Shown here: positions 27,501 through 38,100 of the stretch, one piece after another
Layout of the letters: each line of letters starts with the position of its first letter
Numbering within the stretch: position 1 is the first letter of the stretch
Virus record (IMG/VR): IMGVR_UViG_3300031851_003821
Location: 1-62,962 of that record
Origin: a virus
Length of the DNA: 62,962 nt
Strand: one strand, 5' to 3'
Position numbers and translations under genes: made by a program
The notes under the pieces: generated by a model
What the model was told of the DNA's origin: nothing
The model's database searches: none
The model's input: the letters and a program-made list of their open reading frames with translations, nothing else

Positions 27501-30500
27501 TGTTACTTGAAAACGTTCAACGCTTCTATCATAGAAATGAACACTACCTGCATCTGTTGAAGTTACAGAACCAACTGTAACCTCTGCATTAGGAGCTCCA
27601 ATTACTAACTGTCTACCATCAGTTGTAGTGCTGATACTTTGTCCTGCTAAGTCACCTGCACTAGCACCTGATACTGCGATGCTAGATACAAAGTCCCAAT
27701 GGTCTTTTGAATCAATCAGCAGTGTACCGCTGTTGATAGCTACTAATAAAGTGACCGTGGAACCTGCAAAGGTGTAATCAAATGTAGGACGTAAAAGAGC
27801 ACCATTATAAAACACTGAAAAACTATAAATGTCGTTCACGGTAAAAAGTTTAGCTGTACTAAATGTTGTTGTTGGTACACTCGGTAGGTATGTAATGCCT
27901 TGACGTCTTGTTATAACAATAGTATCATTTTCATTTGGTGCACTCGCAAATCTTACCACTTGATTTGTACCTGAAGTTTGTACAGTAAAATCACCACCAT
28001 CAGTTTGTGAAATGTTGTTTCTAGTCACTGCAATCTGGGTTTGTGCAGTTGCATTTACTGCACTAACAACAATAGTGCCTGTGATAATAAAGTCTTTTGT
28101 TGTAGCATCGCCAACAAATTTAAGTGTTTGACTTTGCACACCAACTTTGTTATAGGCGTAAATTTTATTATCTTCAGGAGCACTAATGTACAACCAACGC
28201 TCGTCGTCACTGACTGCAACATCTTGTCCAAACTTATCAGCATCAACAGTTCCTGTATTAAAAAGTTGTGTTTGTCGAAATTGGCCATTGCTACTATCAC
28301 GATTTATTGCTACTGCATAACCTTTATTACTATCACTAGCTGGTGCACCGCTGACAATCCATTCAGTGTTTCCTACGCTTAAACTTGTACCAAACCCAGA
28401 AAACCCAGTTGCAGTTGGTTTCATTATTGAAACTTGTTTGTAGGTGTTAGTATCAGATTTACCAAAACAGTATACAGCACCTGCTCCACTTACATGACCT
28501 GGAGCACCAACTGCTAAGCCTTGTCCAAGCAATCCTTGTTCAACTGTTGTGCCAAAAAGATCATCTTCTAAAGGTTGATCAGCATCAAGTTCTGTTGCAG
28601 TTCCAAAAGGATTTACTTTTTCTAGAACGGCCCAGTTCCCATCACCATAATCATCAACCCATACTTGGTTACCTGAAGCTATATTATTTGCAAAACTTAA
28701 ACTTGCAACATCACTGGCTTGAGCTAGACGCACACTTTCAAGCGTAAAACATCTTCCGTCACCGGTAAGTGTTACTGTCTCTCCTGGAAGACTCAATGCA
28801 ATGGTCAAGGTTTTCAGGCTAGGTACTGTGCTTACTATATAAGAACCGTCTACTAGTGTATTAAAAAATTTAATTATTATTCTAGCATTAGCCAACAATC
28901 CATGATTGGTATCAAAAGTCACTGTTAAAGTGTCGTTTAGATTATCAGTTACTGAAATTATTGTTGCATTTACTAAATTGGTACGATAAATGTTCCAATC
29001 GTAGCTGTTTGCTTTTGCAACCCAGATATTTGTACCTAAAGAAATATCATCAAGATTAGCAAGGACATTTGTTAGGTCATTATAATTAAAAACCTTAATA
29101 TTTACATCGTCGTAATTTACATATCCTGCACTTGGTAATGCTACATCTTCTGGAATCTGCCCAACTGTTGGCAATATGTTTTTGCTTGTAATTTTATAAC
29201 TTTGTTTCCATATGTTATCAACTAAAACAGTTTGATTAGCAGTTGATACTTCTTGTGTATCAATTACTGCAATTGTGCTTGGATTAGATAAAAGTTTGCT
29301 TTCATCTGTTCTTAATTCAAAATAACTTCTATTTGCATTGGCACCATAGATACCACGTTGTATCGCCCAGTTTTCTCTGATTTCATATTCGGCTTCTTCT
29401 TTGCCAAGATAGGCACTCTTGAATTGCTCTGCGGCACCTAATGTGCCTTTTGTGCCTAGAAACTGTGAATACAATCCTGCTTGTGAAATGTCATCTAAGT
29501 TTAGATTCTGCATGTACTGTCTTGGACGGAAACCAATTAGTCCTAATCCTAGTAGTGTTGCATCGCTTTCTAAATTAGCAGTATGTATATCATAGTTCTC
29601 ACGTAGTGCATTTGCTTTAGTAGCAAGGTTTGGTAACAAGCCAGTTTGTATTTGTGAATAGTCGCTTTTAATCCAATCTGCAAATACAAATGTTCCGCTT
29701 GGAGCTAGTAGTGTGGTAGCACTCCAATATGCATTTTTATAAAGAACTATCTGTCCTTTTGTATAAGATTGATTTGGCACCCATTCTCTAATGTTATCTT
29801 GGTTAAGTATAAAACCCTGAGCGTCTAAGGTACCATTCCAGTCAAAGACAGTATTGCCATTCACTAAAAGTCTATTTTGCCTTGCTCCTGTGATTGGCTG
29901 ATATATTAAATCGTTGAATATACTTACATTGTCAAATACAATTATATGTTCATATGCAGTAAATCTTGCTAAAAGCAAACTGAAAGTATTATTATTCAAT
30001 CCAATTAGTTTTAATTCGTTGCCCAGTCTTTCAACTGCATAATCTTTAGTTGTCATCGGAAGAAAGTTTTGATTTAGAATAATATCATTGATATTTTCAT
30101 TTGTTAAACTTTCAACAACTGTATTTGGTTGTTCTAATTTTAGGATATTAGCGGCTGGATTTAAGTTTATAATACTTCCTTCAGTCCAACTCTGGTTTAC
30201 CCAGTATAGAAACTCTTGCGACATCTGTGTCCAATTTATGATATATTCATTTTCTACAGTGTCAAAAGTTAAGCCTTTCTTAGTCAGTAATGCCCCATAG
30301 CTCACTAAAAAGTCAACTACAGCACTTGCATTTGTAAACACATAACCGTATGGTACTTGTCTCACATTCTCGGTAAAACTTTCGGCTATACGAGTTGTTT
30401 GTCCAGCAACTGTTATTGTGCTAAATGTACCAGCATTGGCGCTTTGTAGTATTTCAAAATAAGGCTTTGCAGTTGAGTACCCTGCTACTGCATAACCACC

Positions 30501-33500
30501 GCTGACTCTTTGAACTGTCACTGCCGAATATTGTATTTCTGCTATACTAGGATTTTTATAGAGAAATAGTTCATAACTTTCATCAGGTAATAAAAGACTG
30601 CTGTTTAGACTGTTAGGCGAAGATTTTTCTGAAAATATTTTTAAATAGTTTTGGTCGCTGAATGCCGCCATTCTGTAACATAATCTGACATCCATGTTGG
30701 ACAAAGTATCACTTAACAATGTTGTACTATCTAAACCTGTTACTCTATTATAATCAATTATAAAATTTATGTAACTTTTCTTAATTGTATTGTTGCCATA
30801 AATTTCTATAGTATCAGGATCAATACGGAATCTATTGTTATACAAATATTGACTAAAATCATTATTGTACTTGTATAAATCTCTATCAGCGAATAAACTA
30901 AAATATTGTGCAGGTTTTGTTAACGCTAATAATCTTTGTATAGCAAATGGATATGCACTACTTCTGCGCCACGCAGTTTCGGTTGGTCCCATATCGCCTG
31001 CTACCCAGGATTTAACAAAACTATTTCTGTCATAAGATCCAACTATTGAATCCATCGGCGGTAGTAAATTGCCTTGAGAGTCTGTTGGTAGTGCGTCGAG
31101 TAGTTGTGGTCTTACGTATTCTTTTCTTGTTACATTGCCTGTTGGGTATGCTACAATACCGTTGGCCATATCGCTCCATAATACTGTATTGCCTGATGTA
31201 TATGGTGCTGGACCATAAATTGTTTGCCACCAGGAAGGTTCTTCGGTCAACCCAACCATTTCCCATGGGCGAGTGTGCGGCGAATCAGTATCGTAGAGGT
31301 CAAAGTATATGCCTCTCCAAAATCCAAGCAAGGGTTTTTCAGATAATTTGTTTTCACTTTGACTGTAGTTCCATGTAAATTCGTTATCAGCAATATAGGT
31401 TTGATCTTTATATGGAACTCTATTTTCGCCAACCCACGTTAGAAAACTTGTATTGAGTATTGTCGTTACTTCGCCTAATGTATAATCTGTAGTTCGAAAC
31501 TGCCCAGGTATAACATCAACGGCTTGTAATGGTAATGCATATCGATCATCTGCACTTACCTTGATGTTGTTATAAATTCGTTTTTCAAATTCTAAGAGAA
31601 CATCGTTTCGATAATCACCTTGTTCGAAAGCAACAGTTAAACTTCCGTCGTGACCTTGAATCACGTTGGTTGGCGTCACATAGGTGTTATCTAAAAATTC
31701 GTATGGACGATATATTCCATACAGTCCCATCATACTAGGTGTAGCAGGTACATAACTTCCATAGGTAGTTGCGTACTCATTGATTGTGATAATATCACCA
31801 TCAGCTAGTGTTATTCGATTTGTGTTAATTGTAATACGTGGACCATCTGTAGCAACAGTGTACTCATATCCGTCACCGGTGAGTATTGTTTGTACTCCAG
31901 TGCTTATAGGTGTATAATAAACAAGTATACCTTTATAGTTTGCAGTTGTTAAATCGTAACTGAACAGTGTATCAAAAACTTCAGTTGTTATTGGCGAAAC
32001 TGTATAACTGGTCGTTTGGAATGTTGTTCCGTAAGGGATTGCATCTGTCCAATAGAAAGGACTAATGTCATTTTTTCCTGCATTAATAGCAAGAAGTGTT
32101 TCATCAAGTATTTGTGCAGTAGTTTTATTTTCCCAGTCGTTACTGCCAACATAATCAAGAATTTTCTGTTTTGTTTTTGAATATTCAATAGCGTTGAACT
32201 CTATTGCACGAAAAAATTCGTAGTCTCTACCATTGATAAAATTTGTCATCATGGTAAATGGTGAACTGTGTTGCAGTACCAAATCACCATAAGGCACAAC
32301 GTTTCCAAGATCTCTTACATTATTATTTCCGTGTATCTTTCCACGAAAGTTTTCTAAATTCTCACAAATGCTTTCGTAATGTGTACGCAAAGTACCAAGT
32401 GTAAAACTTGGACTGTTTGCATTCATTGCGTTAGATTCAAGATTACTCGGGATAGTATAAAAAGCAACACTACTTGCGAAATCACTTAATACTTGTACTT
32501 CAACAGTAGCACCAGTCACTGGTTGTGTTGCAGGTTGGCCAACAATGTTTTCATTAAAAGTTACAACAGTCACATTATCGCTATTTGTTGCATATGTATA
32601 GCTAGTAGGAAGTATAAACTTTCCTTCTACATACACCTTTACAGGAATTTTTGATGCATCATTGATTACTTCTATATCCAAAACCAAAGCAGTACCTTGA
32701 TAGGTAAAACTAAAACTTTGTCTTTGTACACTAGTCTCAAAAGATGTTTGCCATCCAAGAAGTTTATCAAATGTGTCTATACTATTATACTGCCTAACTG
32801 TGCCTGTGTCAATCTTTTTATTTTCACTAACAGTTCCATTGACATACACAAAGGAATCAGTGTACAGGTTATTATCAAATACAATGTCACCAACATTATT
32901 AATTGTAAGATATTTTAATGGTTGATCAATTACAGTATCAGTTGTACCAGTACCAATTGCATAACTAAAAAGTTTTGAACCTTGGAAAGTAGTACTTGGA
33001 TATACTGTCGTGTCGCTAAAACTATAGCCACTACTATCAAATATATCAAACAGTGGTGGTTGATTCACACTATTTTTTTGCTGTGCAGATTGCCAGGTGG
33101 TTCCATTAAACCAGTAGACTTTTCCTTGTTGCGTATTTCCTGAAGTAACTACCACTGTGGTATTAGTATCTATGTCAGGTGTTGTTAGACTTGCTGGTTG
33201 CAAATCAATAACCTGTGTCGTGCTATCGCCAAAGTTAATAAAACTTACAGTATAGATTTTATTACGTACTTCACTATCTAAATCGTTAGCAAAAATTACT
33301 CTTGACCCAGAAATAAAATTATACCCATCAACACTGTAACCAATAGTACCATTAATATTTGAAAATGCATCAGTTTCAGTAAAATCAATTATATCAATTG
33401 GTGCAGTAGCAATGGTTCCATAGTTAAAAAGTTTTAAATTTTTACGGAATTCAAGTATTGGACGTTTTGCTCTGTTATCATTGTTGATTACCAATGGAAT

Positions 33501-35150
33501 TTGATTATAATTTGCAGTTTGTTCCAATACACCAATATGGAACCATCTGTTTCCCCTTGTCCAAGCATTCTGATCAATACTTGCACGATTAATTGTCATA
33601 TAATCCTGTGCAGTTGGCGCATTATTAGTAGCGTCAAAGTTTCCTTCATCAAAAGGTTTACTATCATAAGGCACAGTAGTGGACACGGTAAAAGTTTCTG
33701 GCGTAATAAAGTCTATTACTGGTAATAATTCAATTGCAGTTCCAACGCCCTCAATATAGTATTCATTGTTTTCATAACTAGAAGGAACAACAGTGCCTAT
33801 AAATTGTACTTTTAAGCCGTTTGTGAATACAACACCATTTGGTGAAGTATATGATGCTTTACCAATTACATCTTCAATGTTTAAATCTGCTGAATTTGCC
33901 TGTTCAACGAGACGTATGATGCCAAAGTTAGTTTCATCGTTTCCGTCTTGGTAATATAGAATATCAAGGTTTGCGGTTATCAATGGTTGGAGTTTAAATT
34001 TTCCAGATGCATCCTTATACCATGTTTTTCCAGCATTGTCTGTACCGTATTCAATCAAAGTTTTGTTTAAATTAGCTATACTCTGTACTTTTGTAAGTTC
34101 CATAAAAGGACGAAGAGGATCTGCATAGTTAAAGTTTATTATCCATTGTACTAACTGATTCTCATCTCCAGTTATAGGATCAGTATCACTAAAGACACTA
34201 TCATCAAATCCTTGACTGTCAAAAGGTTCTTCGTTAGCCCAACCTGTAGATTGTCCTCCAACAAAAATTAATGTGCGATTTTGTAAATCAGTGATACCGT
34301 CAATTCCATCAGGATTATCCTCAAGAAATACATCAACGTACTGGTTATTAATTTGATTAAAGTTAAGTGTATTCTCAACTAAATCAGTAGATCCAATATC
34401 TGCTAGTGTAAAGAAAAAGTTTTGATCAGTTTTACTTGGCACTGTAAATTGAACAGTACCTACATCGTCGCCATTATTAGTTACGCCAAGAACATCTCGG
34501 GAACTCTGATTTGGTTGTTGTGGTAGCGTACCCGATGTGCCAGGCACACTTTGTATAAAATATGGATGCCCGCTTGCGTTTACATTAAATGTATACCCTC
34601 CTTGCCTTACAAGAGTAAGAGTTGGTAATGCACCTGCTTCTCCTGAAAACGTGTATCCATTTTGCGTATAAGCAACATCAAAAATATCTGTTAAGGGAAC
34701 TGCATTAGAAAACACATCAACGCTGTTAGGTCCTTCAGGCACCCAATAATATTGGCTGAAATTTATATATTTGTCGTAATCTACAAAAGGATCAAAACTA
34801 TAATGTTCGCTATCAAATAACCTGTTATCTTTTATTGTGTTTGCACCTTGTAGGTTCAAACTATCAATAATTCCAGGATAGGTTATTGCATCTACGACTT
34901 TACCTGTATCAGGAGATACTTGAACTACACCAGGTTCTAATTGATAATTAGCACGAGTAGCAGTTGGTTCTAAGATATAATTGTCAGTGGCTGTTACGCC
35001 AGGACCAATCTTTCGACCAATATATCCTTCTGTTGGTTTCAATTTAGGATTTTGTGTAAGTTGGTCTAATGTACTACGTAACAACTGCTTGTTTGCAGGT
35101 GTTTGAAAAACTTCAGGTAAAAAATCTTCTGAGCGTATACGCTTCGCCAT
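21582..35150 (-). CDS. Giant tail/baseplate-associated structural protein, 4522 residues
   Basis: This single 13.6 kb frame codes for a giant virion protein lying directly downstream of gp6 (one base between stop and ATG). The N-terminus (MAKRIRSEDFLPEVFQTPAN, then QLLRSTLDQL) looks like a baseplate attachment region. Most of the chain is beta-rich with Asn/Thr/Ser/Asp. About residues 2200-2900 hold repeated FG-GAP-like blades (AVGAPG, VSGAPASD, YISAPEDNKIYAY, VIGAPNAE, VVGAPDS, LVGAPNDD), suggesting a beta-propeller as in integrin alpha chains. Near 3590-3650 are GGSGYTVPPQVTITG and GSGYISTPTISITGG repeats. The C-terminus has YFTDVTKLSEPNLSANLFGQ and SISGLRRGVAGTSA, found in other phage tail proteins. 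It likely forms a long tail appendage for host binding. Confidence 0.85.
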   Translation of the reverse strand: MAKRIRSEDFLPEVFQTPANKQLLRSTLDQLTQNPKLKPTEGYIGRKIGPGVTATDNYILEPTATRANYQLEPGVVQVSPDTGKVVDAITYPGIIDSLNLQGANTIKDNRLFDSEHYSFDPFVDYDKYINFSQYYWVPEGPNSVDVFSNAVPLTDIFDVAYTQNGYTFSGEAGALPTLTLVRQGGYTFNVNASGHPYFIQSVPGTSGTLPQQPNQSSRDVLGVTNNGDDVGTVQFTVPSKTDQNFFFTLADIGSTDLVENTLNFNQINNQYVDVFLEDNPDGIDGITDLQNRTLIFVGGQSTGWANEEPFDSQGFDDSVFSDTDPITGDENQLVQWIINFNYADPLRPFMELTKVQSIANLNKTLIEYGTDNAGKTWYKDASGKFKLQPLITANLDILYYQDGNDETNFGIIRLVEQANSADLNIEDVIGKASYTSPNGVVFTNGLKVQFIGTVVPSSYENNEYYIEGVGTAIELLPVIDFITPETFTVSTTVPYDSKPFDEGNFDATNNAPTAQDYMTINRASIDQNAWTRGNRWFHIGVLEQTANYNQIPLVINNDNRAKRPILEFRKNLKLFNYGTIATAPIDIIDFTETDAFSNINGTIGYSVDGYNFISGSRVIFANDLDSEVRNKIYTVSFINFGDSTTQVIDLQPASLTTPDIDTNTTVVVTSGNTQQGKVYWFNGTTWQSAQQKNSVNQPPLFDIFDSSGYSFSDTTVYPSTTFQGSKLFSYAIGTGTTDTVIDQPLKYLTINNVGDIVFDNNLYTDSFVYVNGTVSENKKIDTGTVRQYNSIDTFDKLLGWQTSFETSVQRQSFSFTYQGTALVLDIEVINDASKIPVKVYVEGKFILPTSYTYATNSDNVTVVTFNENIVGQPATQPVTGATVEVQVLSDFASSVAFYTIPSNLESNAMNANSPSFTLGTLRTHYESICENLENFRGKIHGNNNVRDLGNVVPYGDLVLQHSSPFTMMTNFINGRDYEFFRAIEFNAIEYSKTKQKILDYVGSNDWENKTTAQILDETLLAINAGKNDISPFYWTDAIPYGTTFQTTSYTVSPITTEVFDTLFSYDLTTANYKGILVYYTPISTGVQTILTGDGYEYTVATDGPRITINTNRITLADGDIITINEYATTYGSYVPATPSMMGLYGIYRPYEFLDNTYVTPTNVIQGHDGSLTVAFEQGDYRNDVLLEFEKRIYNNIKVSADDRYALPLQAVDVIPGQFRTTDYTLGEVTTILNTSFLTWVGENRVPYKDQTYIADNEFTWNYSQSENKLSEKPLLGFWRGIYFDLYDTDSPHTRPWEMVGLTEEPSWWQTIYGPAPYTSGNTVLWSDMANGIVAYPTGNVTRKEYVRPQLLDALPTDSQGNLLPPMDSIVGSYDRNSFVKSWVAGDMGPTETAWRRSSAYPFAIQRLLALTKPAQYFSLFADRDLYKYNNDFSQYLYNNRFRIDPDTIEIYGNNTIKKSYINFIIDYNRVTGLDSTTLLSDTLSNMDVRLCYRMAAFSDQNYLKIFSEKSSPNSLNSSLLLPDESYELFLYKNPSIAEIQYSAVTVQRVSGGYAVAGYSTAKPYFEILQSANAGTFSTITVAGQTTRIAESFTENVRQVPYGYVFTNASAVVDFLVSYGALLTKKGLTFDTVENEYIINWTQMSQEFLYWVNQSWTEGSIINLNPAANILKLEQPNTVVESLTNENINDIILNQNFLPMTTKDYAVERLGNELKLIGLNNNTFSLLLARFTAYEHIIVFDNVSIFNDLIYQPITGARQNRLLVNGNTVFDWNGTLDAQGFILNQDNIREWVPNQSYTKGQIVLYKNAYWSATTLLAPSGTFVFADWIKSDYSQIQTGLLPNLATKANALRENYDIHTANLESDATLLGLGLIGFRPRQYMQNLNLDDISQAGLYSQFLGTKGTLGAAEQFKSAYLGKEEAEYEIRENWAIQRGIYGANANRSYFELRTDESKLLSNPSTIAVIDTQEVSTANQTVLVDNIWKQSYKITSKNILPTVGQIPEDVALPSAGYVNYDDVNIKVFNYNDLTNVLANLDDISLGTNIWVAKANSYDWNIYRTNLVNATIISVTDNLNDTLTVTFDTNHGLLANARIIIKFFNTLVDGSYIVSTVPSLKTLTIALSLPGETVTLTGDGRCFTLESVRLAQASDVASLSFANNIASGNQVWVDDYGDGNWAVLEKVNPFGTATELDADQPLEDDLFGTTVEQGLLGQGLAVGAPGHVSGAGAVYCFGKSDTNTYKQVSIMKPTATGFSGFGTSLSVGNTEWIVSGAPASDSNKGYAVAINRDSSNGQFRQTQLFNTGTVDADKFGQDVAVSDDERWLYISAPEDNKIYAYNKVGVQSQTLKFVGDATTKDFIITGTIVVSAVNATAQTQIAVTRNNISQTDGGDFTVQTSGTNQVVRFASAPNENDTIVITRRQGITYLPSVPTTTFSTAKLFTVNDIYSFSVFYNGALLRPTFDYTFAGSTVTLLVAINSGTLLIDSKDHWDFVSSIAVSGASAGDLAGQSISTTTDGRQLVIGAPNAEVTVGSVTSTDAGSVHFYDRSVERFQVTTASTTTQSFTTVDTPVGTPAVTVNGTYLVPSDNANDAQFTNSGTTITIGTSTNPYTLNVGDIVEIETNTFRLAQTVNATTVGGNYKFGSVVDVCSTNCSIYIAEPNDSLIVPEGGSVDRWINQSRLFGTITGTVTNPVLTATDSIRINNYYVTLTGTTVDSLVTDITTADIPNITATNVGGALQLTLVDIQAGEEFIKLQVAPGAGSAFADLGLKPIVYSQTIVAPIPNDYGHFGTSIKIDNSATTLVVGAPDSTANLPTTFDSNTTYFDSKSTSLTDPLDQSGVAYTYNFLPSANASATNPGKFAFGQQIFDTSIMSFDKFGSAVDYYDGVLLVGAPNDDLNDSSGDFGRVTQLVNPNKESAWKIRYNQQPIVDATLLNSVFTYNKINNEVTTYLDFIDPLQGKILGAAQANIDYTGGIDPAAYNTGDVNNYGTQWTSSYLGKIWWDLSTVRFIDYHQDTIEYKARRWGQLFPGSSVDVYQWTKNTVEPANYTGNGTVFSTTSYVITSELDSAGTFVTYYYYWVKGLTAVSSDKTLSASGIAQYIESPRSSGVAYSAAISQSTVSLYNCRNLFSASDTILHIEFDKIANNDNVHSEYDLITVGDNKSFLGDGLYRKFLDSFCGEDTLGNLVPDATLSIADKYGVSFRPRQSFFTNRFLALENYIKRANAIMKLYPISDSKSLKLLNSQEPEPTSASGEWNKRVLTYAELTYQDLRQVAVGYKYLVASDSTQEGLWTIYTVQADQTLMLSRVQNYDTKLYWSYIDWNGTNADFTTYSSVNESSYDVKVYSDLLALPNVKNGEWATVEANSFGKQEVYQYSTSTTEWTRVFLQDGTIAIDSTVYNYADGNFGFDVEVFDAQRFDQAPNIETRQILKALNEEIFTTDLQKFRNELLILTFEFIMTEQAAPDWLFKTSLIDVNHKIRDLIEYPIFRRDNQDFVSQYIQEVKPYHVQVREFNLRYEGEDTYNGSITDFDLPAYYDSLRGQFVSPILDDSENPKSLSALPSTSVVWQTFPWSQWFNNYKLQIKSVTVTNGGSGYTVPPQVTITGDATTQATMTATVNTAGVLVRVNLITQGSGYISTPTISITGGNGTGATAIAVLEPQQVRDFTTTIAYDRITYTSKVVDWTENTFYLAGQLIRFPVPTVGVVSATLPEVYSVDTNLTSGATFDPESYTKVDQSTLDGADRTIGLYTPEPNEPGRELAQVMSGIDYPGVQVQGPDFNQNTGYDVGNFDINPFDNIDFGPEGLPTYDPGILDVIYESVFSDTYLGTRSTDINVEGGEFIDLYSSHAPEELIPGSEFDTLDLKVYTRPGSDWSSDGHGFNIATTTIEFLGAGTVIDFTNTMLHPVGIEIVDFTTGQAIVNTAYTINWISKIVTLGATMPSAVGNTIGVKVFGLGGGSQLYKESFAGTEIASNTQTIPVTFSEINQMVIFNNGVVTTDYTYAASGSFFTKITFGSTIPSTAWITIVALGTTTPTQYSWSTPLVQYMTYDGSSLLDSLTNSLQGTNIANLVVNREGLRLRPPEGIEYTGDGSSAGPYYISTTGISNQALVSDNDMLVYVDNVKQNLAVDYNLSAWDGSSDRYIEFTVGSMPPANSDIKIFTTTEADYIVMGDQIELRVGAAANAVFGVFTYNDTAQQNILTKVFVGPTTSGVTTGDAYDEVPYDSSEFDKTIGTTIDTNDFNLGRLITSPERLIVTLNGVYIQQTEYNLSNSTNNITTLTLDRNTINGSDVLVVTMFTNTIVPNSLNFRIFQDMLGNQKLLRLNSNNTTELLQDITADADTIYFTDVTKLSEPNLSANLFGQVMVGAERITYRTRDTGSNSISGLRRGVAGTSAMSHVISTQASDVGPGEQLPSTYQQKTTTDKTNVGDGTTTRFTTSIIVPTGLDSTELAESVTVTVAGTVLVPDTDYTVTATDSTFTEITLTTAPEANVEVWFSQVTANVMYAQGTNTASNGIALQDQTTPAVKFLKS
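26460..28560 (-). repeat. FG-GAP-like blade repeats within the giant tail protein
   Basis: Within this part of the giant gene the protein repeats the pattern (V/I/S)GAP-x-(D/N/G)..., followed 10-20 residues later by a strand that names a sequence-like field (GAVYCFGK, KGYAVAIN, NKIYAYNK, GSVHFYDR). Six or more copies are visible, spaced by roughly 60-150 residues. This is the signature of FG-GAP beta-propellers with Ca-binding loops. Boundaries are approximate. Confidence 0.65.
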
Positions 35151-35151
35151 A

Positions 35152-38100
35152 CTAGATCACTCCGCTATTTGATGCGGTACGTAGTTGACTACTTGTTAAT
35201 GCATCTATAACTTCTATATCATTAACTGTGGCCGCATTTACAAAAATTTCATTTGATTGTGAACGTATTTCGTACAGATCACCAAACGATTTAAGAGGAT
35301 CAGTTGGTACAAGTACCACTGTGCTTATAATGCTTCCTAGCTGATCATGTAAATATGCACTAAGTTCAGAGAAAAAGAAAGTATCTCCAAAATCCCAATT
35401 TTCAATTGTAAAGTAGGAATTCATTGCAGACACGACCTGGCTTTTTATCTCGCTTATACTTGCCGTGCTCTGAGGATTCTTCACACATTTTATTGTTGCT
35501 CTTAACTCTTCAGATGCTTTTGTACCAAATAATGGTTTGAATGTCACACTATTAAGAATAATATTATCACTTATCATTTTGTACTTGTTAAGTGTACTAT
35601 ATGCAGTAGTAAGTTCGTCAATTGTAGGTTGTGCAGGCTGGACTACAGTTCCGGTACTATCTCTTGCATAGTTTTGATAAGCAATATAGTAGGATTGGGT
35701 TACAAGAAAAATATCAATAATATTTGTTGTTCCTGGATCTATACGTCTGCTTAACGGTGCGTTATGTCGATACTGAAAATATAGTCCTTGTCTGCCAACA
35801 TATGTTTGGTATCCTACAACTTCAGTAATAGTTCGTACTCCATCATATGCAACTGTTAATTGATAAAATTTCTTATCAGTGTATGCATAAAATACTTGTT
35901 TGTCTGGATATTCACTTTTTACTAATTCAATTGAGTCTTTAGTAGCAAGTGAACCAATTACTACTCCAGCCGCAAGTGGCAAATATCTTTCCAAGTTGTC
36001 AAAGTCAATTGTTTGTTGTAAGTATATTCTTTTTGTATTTGGGTTTACTGTTGGAGCAACCAATGTTTGAAAATAATCTGGATTGTCAGGTATGCCATCA
36101 TTGTCAGAATCTTTATAACTTATTCTTACTTTGAAGTCGTCAATAAAACCATCAGTTTCAACAGGTTGATCAATGATATCTAACACTTCATCGCTGTTAA
36201 GCGTAGAACTTGTATCTGGTTTATTATTAGTTTTAAGTACATTTATAAAATCGTTTATCACTGTGCCTGTTTTTGGATCATATACTTTCTGTGTGCCGTC
36301 ATAAAAGAAACGTGTCTCAAGCACACTAGCCCAAAACCGTTGTAAACTACGAGAACTAACTGTGTATGTTACACCATCAGTTTCAAATGCAACCAACCAT
36401 GAATTATCTAAGCCTGTTCCTGTGGTATTCTGTGCATATGCAAGACTAAATGTAGTGGCAGAATTTAAATTAGTTGACGTAATCACATACCACGATCCTG
36501 TTAAATTATCATATCCAATTCCAAAGTTTCTGTATAGCTCAATGTTTTCACGAATTGTTGTTTCAATTGAAGTTGGCAAATTAGTAACGAAGTTTGGAAT
36601 AACCTCAGTTGGAATTGCATTTGTAGGAATAAAATTGTTTAGTGTAACTGGTCCAGTACCGTCAGCGTTGTTTCCAGTTCCAAAGTTTGTACCGTCAAGT
36701 TCTAATGCAGTTACAGTTGCCCATAGTACTGTTTTATCTCCAGGCAACGTTGGTGATCCAACTGCTAGTCTATTTGTGGCAGTAAAATATTGTCCTGCAG
36801 GCGGTGTAAATTTAACTAGTCCACCATTTGCAATATATTGTTTATTATCACTTGCTTGAGGCCCAACCGGTGCTGGCGCATTACTAGCTACAAATCTAAA
36901 AAATCCAGTTGTTTCATTGTTACTGGTTGTGCTCTGACTCCAATTCAAATTCAGTATTGCTAGGTCCGGACGAGTAAAGTTTTCATAATAAAACTCTTGC
37001 ATACCTCTACTTGCAAGGACGGGCTCAACTTGATTTACAATCACGTCTGTAATATCATTTTGATCAATATAGGTAAATGTAAAACTTGGCACTGCGGTAT
37101 TTTCATAAATCATACCATCTGATGCAAAAACATTTGTACTTGAATATTTTCCAGTAATATCTACAAGATCCAAGTATCTACTAGTACCAATTGAGCTGCG
37201 ATTCAGAGCCTTGGACTTGATTATAGTTGAATAAAGTGTATATGGAAAATTGTTGTAGTCTTCACCGTTGACCATTCTGTCTTGTGTGTAATATCTTGCA
37301 GGAGCACGTTGCTTTATGTCATTGATATTTTCTCTATTGGTGGCATTGCTTATTGGTGTAGTTAATGCACATGTAAGACTAAGTGTTTCGTTTCGTCCTG
37401 ATCTACTTACATAACCGATACTAATGGTTACGTTTTGCATTTCGTCTGGGTTGATTATATATGCTAACCCGTTTGATGAACGAACATATGTTCTAAAATT
37501 ACCAACTGGAATAGAACTGAAAACTCCATCTCCAAAGTTTAAGTTAATTTGATCATTGGTTCGTGAACTAATACTATAATACCTACGTTGTTCTGGCGTT
37601 AATTCTTCTACTGCACCAGTATAGATGTTATCAACTTTTGACCATTCGTTTTGTATATTGCCGTCGGCATCTAGTTGATATAACCATGTATCTGTATTAT
37701 TGACTCCTTCAATATTAACATTTACTACTCTGTTAGAAATTCTCTCGCCTAAATTAAAATCTAAGTCTTGCAAACTTCCTTGCTTGAACAAGAAAAAGTA
37801 TCCAGTATTTGCACTAGCATACCCTTGATAGTCGTTACGATAAAGAATATTTAAAGGACCATTTGGTTGTGGTGACGGTTCGTATATAAAATCTTCGTTT
37901 TGAGAGGTTCCACTTACGGCTTCAAACGCCATGCTAGTACCATTTACTGTATTAGTAAACGGTATTACTGGTAAAAACCCTTGTATTAAATTAATTGTGT
38001 ATTCATCTGTTTTTACACCAAGAAGTGTTTGTGTATTGCCCGGTACTCCAAACCGTTGACTATTTGTAAGTGTACTGTTGACGATAACTGTAAATTGTTC

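Noticed and set aside
36362-36859. Plus-strand frame of 165 residues opposite gp6
   Set aside because: It lies wholly inside the well-supported gp6 gene on the other strand, with no ribosome site or domain.
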